Below, in pieces: positions 24,747 to 31,608 of a stretch of 41,142 bases of DNA. A program made the position numbers and the translations under genes. Origin of the DNA: Streptomyces wedmorensis. Lineage in GTDB: Bacteria; Actinomycetota; Actinomycetes; Streptomycetales; Streptomycetaceae. The number at the start of each line of letters is the position of its first letter. Positions within the stretch are counted from its first letter, which is position 1. The stretch is taken from NCBI RefSeq assembly GCF_000716445.1, contig NZ_JNWK01000066.1, positions 1 to 41,142 on the forward strand. The letters are read 5' to 3'. A model generated the notes under the pieces. It had not been told where the DNA came from. It searched no databases and saw only the letters and a program-made list of their open reading frames with translations.

Positions 24747-26123
24747 TCAGAGCGGGTTTGCGTAGGAGCTCAGGAAGAGCGCCTCGGCGAGCGCCATGTT
24801 CTCGATCTCGGAGGGGTCCACGCTCTCGTTCGGCGCGTGGATGAGACACCCCGGTTCCTCCACGCCGATCAGCGCGATCTCCGCGTCCGGGAACTGCTCG
24901 GCCAGCACGTTGCACAGCGGGATGGACCCGCCCTGCCCCGACTGGACCATGTCCTTCCCGTACGCCTCGCGCAGCGCCGCCGCGAGCGCCCGGTAGGCGG
25001 GGCCGTCGGTGCGCGCCCGGAACGGCTGCCCGGCGCTCTCCGGCTCCACCTCCACCCGGGCGCCCCAGGGGGCCGTCGAGGTCAGGTGGTCGGTGAGGGC
25101 GCTCAGGGCGACCTCGGCGTCGATCCCCGGCGGCACCCGCAGGCTGACCCGGGCGCGCACCTTCGCCTGGACGGCCGCCGAAGAGCCCACCACCGGCGGG
25201 CAGTCGATGCCGAGGACGGTGACGGCCGGCCGGGCCCAGAGCTCGTCGGCGACGGAGCCCGTGCCGACGAGGGAGACCCCGTCGAGGACGCCCACGTCGG
25301 CGCGGAACTGCTCCGGCGGATAGTCCACGCCCTCCCAGACGCCGTCGCCCGCCAGCCCCTTGATCGCCGTGTTGCCGTGCTCGTCGCGCAGGCCGTCGAG
25401 CATCCGGACGAGCGCGGCGAGCGCGTCGGGCGCCGGGCCGCCGAACATGCCGGAGTGCATCTCGCCCTTGAGCGTGGAGACGGTGACGACGACGTTGGTG
25501 AGCCCGCGCAGCGAGGTGGTAGTGGTCGGCAGGCCCAGGGCGAAGTTGCCCGTGTCGCAGATCAACAGGGTGTCGGCGGCGAAGAGTTCGGGCTGGAGCG
25601 GCACCAGTCGTTCCAGGCCGCCGGTGCCCTGCTCCTCCGAACCCTCGGCCACGAACTTGATGTGCACGGGGAACCCCCGGCCCTCCGGGCCGCCGAGCGC
25701 GCGCAGTGTCGTCAGGTGCATGGCGATGTTGCCCTTGCAGTCGGCCGAACCGCGCCCGTACCAGCGCCCGTCGCGCTCGGTCAGTTCGAACGGCGGGGTC
25801 TTCCAGGCGGCGTCGTCGAGGGGCGGCTGCACGTCGTAGTGGCAGTACAGCAGGACCGTCGGGGCCCCTTCGGGCCCCGGCGCGTGGCCGACCACCGCGT
25901 CCGTGCCGTCCGGGGTCGTCACCCGCCGCATGTCGCGCAGGCCGGCCTCCGTGAAGGCCCGGACGAGGAAGTCGGCGGTCTTCGCGCACTCCTCGGGCGG
26001 GAACTGGCGCGGGTCGGCGACCGAGCGCATCGACACCAGTTCGGTCAGGTCCTGCTTCGCCCGGGGCATCAGGGCCCGGACCTTCTCGCGCAGGGCTGCG
26101 GTCTCGGTGGCCTCGGCGGTCAT
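24747..26123 (-). CDS. M20-family dipeptidase / ArgE-DapE-type peptidase
   Basis: A 458-aa zinc aminoacyl peptidase of the M20 family. The two-metal site is intact: YCHYDVQP (His and Asp), GSADCKGN (bridging Asp), EGSEEQGTGG (general base Glu pair), CDTGNF (Asp) and IHAPNES (His). The inserted dimerisation domain carries LKGEMHSGMFGG. Length and the WYGRGSADCKGN motif fit the cytosolic dipeptidase group rather than succinyl-diaminopimelate desuccinylase. It would hydrolyse dipeptides in the cytoplasm. The ATG at 26123 is preceded by a GAGGGAAG. It is divergent from the DoxX gene, 171 bp apart. Confidence 0.92.
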   Translation of the reverse strand: MTAEATETAALREKVRALMPRAKQDLTELVSMRSVADPRQFPPEECAKTADFLVRAFTEAGLRDMRRVTTPDGTDAVVGHAPGPEGAPTVLLYCHYDVQPPLDDAAWKTPPFELTERDGRWYGRGSADCKGNIAMHLTTLRALGGPEGRGFPVHIKFVAEGSEEQGTGGLERLVPLQPELFAADTLLICDTGNFALGLPTTTTSLRGLTNVVVTVSTLKGEMHSGMFGGPAPDALAALVRMLDGLRDEHGNTAIKGLAGDGVWEGVDYPPEQFRADVGVLDGVSLVGTGSVADELWARPAVTVLGIDCPPVVGSSAAVQAKVRARVSLRVPPGIDAEVALSALTDHLTSTAPWGARVEVEPESAGQPFRARTDGPAYRALAAALREAYGKDMVQSGQGGSIPLCNVLAEQFPDAEIALIGVEEPGCLIHAPNESVDPSEIENMALAEALFLSSYANPL

Positions 26124-26294
26124 GCGTACCCACTTCCCTCGGAGGTCGAAAGCCCATTCAGTCAAGCAACAGTGGGCAAGAGCCGCAAAACATGACTCAA
26201 GTGGACTATTCGGCGTGCGGTTCGAGGGGCGCCGGGGAGCGAGCCGAAGGAGAGTGGACGCGTACGCCTCCGCCTCCCGCATCTGGAGAACCTC

Positions 26295-26846
26295 ATGGGC
26301 CACCCCAACCGACGCGACCTCGGGCTGCTCGTGCTGAGGGTCGGCACCGGTGCCGTACTCGCCGCGCACGGCACGCAGAAACTCCTCGGCTGGTTCGGGG
26401 GCGGCGGCCTCGAAGGCACGACCAGGGCGATGGAGGCCATGGGCTTCAACCCGGGCCGCGAGAGCGCGATCGCCGCGGGGCTCGGCGAGGCGGGCGGCGG
26501 CGTCCTGCTCGCCCTCGGCCTCGCCACCCCCGCCGCTGGCGCGGCCGCGGCCGGCGCCATGACCGGAGCCGTCGCCGTGCACGCCCCGGCGGGCTTCTTC
26601 GCCCAGGGCGGCGGCTACGAGTACCCGGCGTTCCTCGGCTTCACCGCCGCCGCGATCGGCATCGCGGGCGCCGGCCGCTACTCCCTCGACCACGCCACCG
26701 GGCACGTCCTGGACCGGCCCTGGGTGGTCGCCACCGCCTTCATCGGCACAGCCCTCGCCGCCGCCGCCGTGGTCGGCCGCCGCGCCGCGGAGCAGGCCGA
26801 GCCCGAGCCGGACGCGGACCCGGGCACGGACCCGGAGTCGGCCTGA
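26295..26846 (+). CDS. DoxX-family membrane protein
   Basis: A 183-aa DoxX protein. The diagnostic opening is LGLLVLRVGTGAVLAAHGTQKLLGWFGG, followed by GRESAIAAGLGEAGGGVLLALGL, a third Ala/Gly-rich helix and a fourth helix near residues 150-170. DoxX proteins in actinobacteria are membrane partners in redox or thiol-stress complexes, although function varies. The tail is acidic (PEPDADPGTDPES). The ATG follows CTGGAGAACCTC. It lies 85 bp upstream of opcA and is co-oriented with it. Confidence 0.88.
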   Translation: MGHPNRRDLGLLVLRVGTGAVLAAHGTQKLLGWFGGGGLEGTTRAMEAMGFNPGRESAIAAGLGEAGGGVLLALGLATPAAGAAAAGAMTGAVAVHAPAGFFAQGGGYEYPAFLGFTAAAIGIAGAGRYSLDHATGHVLDRPWVVATAFIGTALAAAAVVGRRAAEQAEPEPDADPGTDPESA

Positions 26847-26931
26847 CCCTGCCGGGAAGCCGGGGGACCCGCACGCGCCCCCCGCGCGGGAGGGTTAGGC
26901 TCGCCGCAGAAGGAAGGGACGGGCGCCGCGC

Positions 26932-27846
26932 ATGAAGATCGATCTGACGGACACGGACTCCAGCAAGATCAACAAGGCGATCCTGCAGGGCCGCAGAGCC
27001 GTCGGCACACCCGCCGTCGGCGCCGTGCTCACCCTCATCGTCGTCACCGACGAGGAGAACGCCTACGACGCGGTCAAGGCCGCCAACGATGCCTCCCGGG
27101 AGCACCCCTCCCGCACGCTCGTCGTCATCAAGCGCCACAACCGGTCGCCCCGCGGGCGGCAGGAGACCCGGCTCGACGCGGAGGTCCGGCTCGGCACCGA
27201 CGCCGGGTCGGGCGAGACGGTCCTGCTGCGGCTCCACGGCGAACTCGGCGCCCGCGCCGACTCCGTGGTCCTGCCGCTGCTCCTGCCGGACGCCCCGGTC
27301 GTCGTCTGGTGGCCCGTGGACGCCCCCGACGTCCCCTCCCGCGACCCCCTGGGCTCGCTCGCCCAGCGCCGCATCACCGACATGTACGCGGTCGAGGACC
27401 CCCTCGCCGCCCTCGAGGCCCGCGCCGCCTCCTACGCCCCCGGCGACACGGACCTCGCCTGGACCCGGCTCACGCCCTGGCGTTCGATGCTGGCCGCCGC
27501 GCTGGACCAGGCACCTCGATCCGCCGTGACGTCGGCCGCCGTCGAGAGCGAGGCGGAGAACCCCAGCGCCGAACTCCTCGCCCGCTGGTTCGAGGTCCGC
27601 CTCGGCGTCCCCGTCGACCGGGTCGTCACCGACGGGCCGGTGGTCACGGCCGTCCGCATGGACACCGTGGACGGCGAGATCCGCATCGACCGGCCCGAGG
27701 GCCCGGTCGCCCGGCTCGCCATCCCCGGCCAGCCCAGTCGCGTCCTCGCCCTGAAGGTCCGCACCACCGCCGAGCTGATCGCCGAGGAACTCCGCCGCCT
27801 CGACCCCGACGAGGCCTACGCGTCCGCCCTGCGAGGCCGCGCCTGA
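26932..27846 (+). CDS. opcA: OpcA, glucose-6-phosphate dehydrogenase assembly/activator protein (stand-alone copy)
   Basis: A 304-aa OpcA-family protein. It starts MKIDLTDTDSSKINKAI and contains the conserved GAVLTLIVVTDEEN, SREHPSRTLVVI, LLLPDAPVVVWWPVDAP and ITDMYAVEDPLAAL segments. OpcA is required for full activity and redox or allosteric control of glucose-6-phosphate dehydrogenase (Zwf), which feeds NADPH production. In most actinobacteria it sits between zwf and pgl; here neither is nearby, and the neighbours are DoxX and an esterase. This may be a second, separately regulated copy. It is preceded by a short gap after the DoxX gene and followed by four tandem hairpins. Confidence 0.9.
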   Translation: MKIDLTDTDSSKINKAILQGRRAVGTPAVGAVLTLIVVTDEENAYDAVKAANDASREHPSRTLVVIKRHNRSPRGRQETRLDAEVRLGTDAGSGETVLLRLHGELGARADSVVLPLLLPDAPVVVWWPVDAPDVPSRDPLGSLAQRRITDMYAVEDPLAALEARAASYAPGDTDLAWTRLTPWRSMLAAALDQAPRSAVTSAAVESEAENPSAELLARWFEVRLGVPVDRVVTDGPVVTAVRMDTVDGEIRIDRPEGPVARLAIPGQPSRVLALKVRTTAELIAEELRRLDPDEAYASALRGRA

Positions 27847-27870
27847 CGCACCGGCACGGCGCCGCCGTAC

Positions 27871-28021
27871 GGGCACCGCCGCGGAGGGTCCACCCGCGCA
27901 GCCGTCCCGGGACCGCTGCGGAGGGTCCACCCGCGCAGCTGTCCCGGACAGCCGCGGAGGGGTCTCTCCGCGCAGCCGTACCGGCACCGCCGCGGAAAGG
28001 GGCTACCCGCGCAGCCGTCCC
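27871..28021. repeat. Four tandem 37-39-bp hairpin-forming repeats
   Basis: Units span 27871-27908, 27909-27945, 27946-27982 and 27983-28021. Each has a CGCGG...CCGCG-type inverted pair followed by CGCAGC[CT]GT[AC]CC. The third unit forms a 7-bp perfect stem (CGCGGAG/CTCCGCG). The fourth contains the TAG stop of the leftward esterase. The array may serve as a reiterated bidirectional terminator between convergent genes and looks like amplification of the esterase gene's 3' end. Confidence 0.8.
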
Positions 28022-28974
28022 GGCAGCCAGCGGAGCTGGGCCGCCTCCTGGAACGGGCCGCCGCCCTCGTGGTCGTTGAAGTCGTAGACCTCGATGGCCT
28101 TGTCCTGCCCGGCGTACGCGTTGAAGGCGGCGAACACCGTGGACGGCGGGCACGTCTGGTCCTCCAGCGCCGTCGAGAACAGGGCGGGGGCCGTGGCGCG
28201 GGCCGCGAAGTGGACGCCGTCGAAATAGGCGAGCGTGTTCCGCACCTGCTCCACGCGGCCGCGGTGGGTCTTCAGGTAGTTGCCGATCTCGCGGTACGGG
28301 TTGCGGTCCGTCACGGTCGTCGCACGGGGGAAGTCGCACAGGAACGGCACGTCGGGCGCCACCGCCACCAGGTCCCGTACCAGGCCCGCCACCGCGAGGG
28401 TGATCCCGCCGCCCTGGCTTCCGCCGGTCACCGCCGTGCGTCCCGCGTCCACCAGCGGGTGCGAGCGGGCCGCCTCCACGGCACGGACCGCGTCGGTGAA
28501 GAGCCGCCGGTAGTAGTAGGCGTACGGGTCCTCGACGCCCCGCGTCATGAAACCGGGGAACGACGGCGCGCTGCCCACCGGGTCGGCGGTGTCGCCGGTG
28601 GCCCAAGTGCTGCCCTGGCCGCGCGTGTCCATCACGAAGTGCGCGAACCCGGCGGAGGCCCACAGGAGGTGGGCGTGCGGCAGGCCGCGCCCGCCGCCGT
28701 ACCCGAGGAACTCCACGACGACCGGCAGCGGTTCGGCGGTGCCGGCCGGCACCACGAACCAGCCCTTCACCGGCTGCCCGTCGAAGCCGTTGAACGTCAC
28801 GTCGAAGGTCTCGACCGTGGCGAGCCCCGTCTCGACCCGCTCGAAGCGGGCGCCCAGCTCGTGCGCGCGGGCCTCGTCGAGGGTCTTCGTCCAGAAGGCG
28901 TCGAAGTCCTCCGGCTCCACGGAGGCGCTGCGGTAGGTGCGGAGTTGGTCGACGGGCAGGTCGAACTGCGTCAT
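28003..28974 (-). CDS. CE7-family acetyl xylan esterase / cephalosporin C deacetylase
   Basis: A 323-aa alpha/beta hydrolase of carbohydrate esterase family 7. Signatures: FDAFWTKTL in the N-terminus, the RGQGST motif (MDTRGQGST), the nucleophile elbow GGSQGGG and the C-terminal DFNDHEGGG histidine. The length matches the family (about 320 aa, hexameric enzymes). It lacks a signal peptide, so it probably acts on imported acetylated xylo-oligosaccharides or other small acetyl esters in the cytoplasm. The last codons fall within the 27983-28021 hairpin repeat. A 40-bp compound dyad lies 74 bp upstream of the ATG. It fits with xylAB in the same region. Confidence 0.92.
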   Translation of the reverse strand: MTQFDLPVDQLRTYRSASVEPEDFDAFWTKTLDEARAHELGARFERVETGLATVETFDVTFNGFDGQPVKGWFVVPAGTAEPLPVVVEFLGYGGGRGLPHAHLLWASAGFAHFVMDTRGQGSTWATGDTADPVGSAPSFPGFMTRGVEDPYAYYYRRLFTDAVRAVEAARSHPLVDAGRTAVTGGSQGGGITLAVAGLVRDLVAVAPDVPFLCDFPRATTVTDRNPYREIGNYLKTHRGRVEQVRNTLAYFDGVHFAARATAPALFSTALEDQTCPPSTVFAAFNAYAGQDKAIEVYDFNDHEGGGPFQEAAQLRWLPGRLRG

Positions 28975-29047
28975 GTGAACCGCCTGGTGGGTAAGGGTCG
29001 CGTTCGGGATCTCGACCGGTCACCACCGGCCCTGCCCACCCTAGCCG

Positions 29048-29087
29048 CGGACACACCTGATTCATATACGTGAATCATGCGTGTCCG
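29048..29087. promoter_or_regulatory. 40-bp nested dyad between the esterase and STAS genes
   Basis: Outer arms CGGACAC (29048-29054) and GTGTCCG (29081-29087), inner arms TGATTCA (29058-29064) and TGAATCA (29071-29077), with 3-base gaps on each side and a 6-base AT-rich centre (TATACG). All four arms pair perfectly. This looks like a dual or tetrameric regulator site for the esterase, the divergent STAS gene, or both. Confidence 0.7.
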
Positions 29088-29190
29088 GTTCCGTCAGAAC
29101 ACCGCCGGGACGGTACGCGTGACATCCTCGGACGAACCGCCCACACCGTATACAGCCGTGGGCCTGCTTCGTCCTGCGCGGAGGGACTCC

Positions 29191-29472
29191 ATGCTCATCA
29201 GCCACACCGTGGGGACGGACGTCCTCCAAGTGACCCTCCACTCCGACCTGGACGTCACCAACCGGGCCGCCGCGGCCCTCCAGATCCAGGCGCTCGTCCA
29301 GGCGCACCGGCCCGCGCGGGTCGTCATCGAGCTCCCGGTCGCCGATCCCACCCCCGCCACCCTCAGCGCCCTCGCCCGTACCCACCGCATGTGCGCGAGC
29401 CTCGGCATCCGCCTCTCCCTCGGCGGCGCGAGCCCCCGCACCCACCGGCTCCTGGATGTGAACAGCGCCTGA
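29191..29472 (+). CDS. STAS-domain (anti-sigma-factor-antagonist-like) protein
   Basis: A 93-aa protein with the STAS pattern: an N-terminal strand pair (VLQVTLHSDLDVTN), a helix (AAALQIQALVQAH), a central strand RVVIELPV and the helix-strand pair LSALARTHRMCASLGIRLSLGG. The serine normally phosphorylated in SpoIIAA-type antagonists (DSSG region) is not seen; that position reads VADPTPATL, so phospho-switching is doubtful. The ATG follows GGAGGGACTCC. It is divergent from the esterase and convergent with the TetR gene. Role unknown. Confidence 0.65.
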   Translation: MLISHTVGTDVLQVTLHSDLDVTNRAAAALQIQALVQAHRPARVVIELPVADPTPATLSALARTHRMCASLGIRLSLGGASPRTHRLLDVNSA

Positions 29473-29498
29473 ACCCACGAACGGGGGCGGGTGCCCGA

Positions 29499-30146
29499 TC
29501 AGCCCGCCGCCTCCTCCAGGACGGCCCGCGCCGTCGCCTCGACGAGTGCGTCGTCGACGGGCCTGCCCAGGACGAGGATCCGGTAGTGGATCGGGCCGAG
29601 CAGCAGATCGACGAGCCGGTCGACGGTCTCCCGGTCCGGCGCCTCGCCCACGTGGCGTTCGACGAGCGCCCCGAGACCCGCCGCGTCCCGTTCGCGCTGC
29701 TCGAGCAGAAAACCCTCGCGCAGCGCGACGGCCGTGTCCTCGTCGAGCTGCGCGTGGCCGAGAAGCGCCTGGAACACCTGCCCGGCCGGCTCCCCGAAGA
29801 ACGCGCCGACGCGGTGCAGGTGCGCCGTGAGGTCGTCGGAGGGCGTACCGGCCGGCTCGGCCCAGGCCAGTGCCTCGCGGGCGTCGTCGGCGAGGGCGTC
29901 GAGCAGGATGTCGACCTTCGACTTCCACCACCGGTAGATCGTCTGCTTGGCGACACCGGCCCGCGTCGCGATGCCTTCGATCGTCGTCGCGGCGAACCCC
30001 TGCTCCACGAGCAGATCGTCCGCGGCGTTCAGCACCGCGAGGCGGATGCTCTCGCTGCGCCGGGGGCCCGTGCGGCTGACGACGGCGGACGGGGCGCGTC
30101 CGCTCTCGGTCCCGGGCCTTGCGTCGGTCTTCCGTGCGGCACTGAT
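29499..30146 (-). CDS. TetR-family regulator with no canonical start codon
   Basis: A TetR-type repressor. The helix-turn-helix is RRSESIRLAVLNAADDLLVEQGF through TIEGIATRAGVAKQTIYRWW and SKVDILLDAL; the rest is a helical ligand domain. The frame stays coding-like upstream of the first GTG (30035), and helix 1 of the DNA-binding domain needs those residues. Yet no ATG, GTG or TTG is in frame before a TGA at 30152-30154. An ATC at 30146, nine bases after AGGAG, is the best-placed start and gives ISAARKTDARPG. Either ATC is used, the gene is a start-codon mutant, or translation begins at 30035 with a clipped helix. It is co-oriented with the MFS exporter ahead of it and may control it. Confidence 0.72.
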   Translation of the reverse strand: MSAARKTDARPGTESGRAPSAVVSRTGPRRSESIRLAVLNAADDLLVEQGFAATTIEGIATRAGVAKQTIYRWWKSKVDILLDALADDAREALAWAEPAGTPSDDLTAHLHRVGAFFGEPAGQVFQALLGHAQLDEDTAVALREGFLLEQRERDAAGLGALVERHVGEAPDRETVDRLVDLLLGPIHYRILVLGRPVDDALVEATARAVLEEAAG

Positions 30147-30216
30147 GGTCGCTCACTCCTCGCTTCGTGCATCTGCCGCGATTCTGGCACGCGGGGATGC
30201 GGCGCCACCGGCCCGC

Positions 30217-31446
30217 TCACGGGCGCGCGCCGTCCGTCCCCCGGGTGCGGACGAGGCTCATCAGCACGACGAGGGCGAGCAGCGCGACCACGGCGCTGAA
30301 GACTTCTCCGGCCGGACGCAGGTCCGTCGCCCGGATCAGCACGCCGACGCCGATCGCGGGGACGGCGAGCATCGAGTAGAGGATGGCGAAGAAGGTCGAC
30401 ACGGTCGCGCCACGGTGCTCCGGTGCGCTCCGTGTGGCGATGCCGCCGACGCCGTGACCGAGGGCGACACCGGTCGCCAGGCCGTTCACGGCCGCGGCGG
30501 CCGGCAGCGGGGCGAGCGTCTCGGTCGCCATGGCCGTCGCGATCAGCGCCGCGGCGAGGATCAGTCCCAGGCACGCCGCGGGCAGGGCGACCTCCGGCCT
30601 GAACCGACGGACCGCCAGTTGCCCGAGGGCCGTACAGGCGAAGGCGACGAAGACCACGAGCCCCGCGAGCGCGTGACCGGACTCGTGGAGCACCGTCCTC
30701 AGGAACAGGCCGGTGACCGCGGTCAGCACACCGAGCACCGCGAAGCCCGCCCCCGCGGTCATCGCCGAACGCAGGAAGTCCGACCGGATGTCCGACGGGA
30801 TGCGCGGACGGGGGAGGCGCAGGGTGAACGCGGCCCCGCGCGAGCCCGTCTCGGGAGTCGCCGCCACACCGGCGAGACCGGTCACCGACAGCACGAGCAT
30901 CACGACCCACGGCGTCCGCAGCGGGTCCGGGGCGGCATCGGCCAGTATCCCGGCCAGCAGCGTCCCGCAGGCCAGACCTCCCATGTTCGCGAACAGCGCC
31001 ACCATCGGCGCCGGTACCCTGCCGCCCTGCGGGAGCAGTTCGGTGAGCGCCGCGGTCGCGGCCCCCGTGACGAGCGCCGCGGAGAACCCGGAGATCACCC
31101 GCGCGACCAGCAGTAAGGCCACCTGGTCGGCGGCGAGGAAGACCCCGGCCGCACCCGCCGCGAGCAGCGTCGCGGCGATCAGCACGGGCCGCCGGCCGAC
31201 CTGGTCCGACAGCCGCCCGAACGCCAGCAGGCCGACGACGACCCCCATCGCGTACACGGCGAAGATCACGGTGACCGTCATCGGCGAGAACCCGAACCGC
31301 TCGCCGTACAACGGGTACAGCGACGTGGGCGCGGTCGTCCCCGCCATCGTCACCCAGAACGCGAAGGCCACGGCGGCGGCCCCGAAGCGCCGCTGCCGCG
31401 GCGAGGTCTCCCCGCTCGTCGGAGCGCGGTCGGTCGTGTACGGCAT
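30217..31446 (-). CDS. MFS drug/sugar efflux transporter
   Basis: A 409-aa major facilitator with about 12 transmembrane helices. It shows AAVAFAFWVTMAGTTAPTSLYPLYGERFGF at the first helix, motif A GRLSDQVGRRPVL in the loop between helices 2 and 3, and VISGFSAALVTGAATAALTELLP in the helix 4-5 region. The group resembles actinobacterial multidrug or arabinose-type exporters. The ATG at 31446 has AAAGG eight bases upstream. It precedes the TetR gene in the same direction, 70 bp apart, and its own promoter contains a dyad, so the pair may be an autoregulated efflux unit. Substrate unknown. Confidence 0.9.
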   Translation of the reverse strand: MPYTTDRAPTSGETSPRQRRFGAAAVAFAFWVTMAGTTAPTSLYPLYGERFGFSPMTVTVIFAVYAMGVVVGLLAFGRLSDQVGRRPVLIAATLLAAGAAGVFLAADQVALLLVARVISGFSAALVTGAATAALTELLPQGGRVPAPMVALFANMGGLACGTLLAGILADAAPDPLRTPWVVMLVLSVTGLAGVAATPETGSRGAAFTLRLPRPRIPSDIRSDFLRSAMTAGAGFAVLGVLTAVTGLFLRTVLHESGHALAGLVVFVAFACTALGQLAVRRFRPEVALPAACLGLILAAALIATAMATETLAPLPAAAAVNGLATGVALGHGVGGIATRSAPEHRGATVSTFFAILYSMLAVPAIGVGVLIRATDLRPAGEVFSAVVALLALVVLMSLVRTRGTDGARP

Positions 31447-31522
31447 GGAGTCGGCCTTTCGACGAGAGACGCGGGGTCGTCGACGTCGCCCCGGACTGGA
31501 CGAGGCGTTGCGTCTGGCCCGA

Positions 31523-31551
31523 ACTCTAGACTGGACGTTGCGTCTATTCAA
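31523..31551 (-). promoter_or_regulatory. Sigma-70-type promoter for the MFS gene with operator in the spacer
   Basis: On the minus strand, TTGAAT (31546-31551) and TAGAGT (31523-31528) are 17 bases apart. The spacer holds the dyad GACG-CAA-CGTC (31534-31544). Its AGACGCAAC sequence is repeated directly 30 bp downstream (31507-31515), giving two phased copies on nearly the same helix face. The arrangement suits a TetR-type repressor. Confidence 0.65.
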
Positions 31552-31608
31552 TGAGGCGGCCTTGAAGAGGGGCCGCCGGCATCGGCCGGCCCCCTGGAGG
31601 CCCAAGGG

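Noticed and set aside
27871..28021. CRISPR-like array
   Set aside because: Repeats are contiguous with no spacers of unique sequence and no cas genes nearby.
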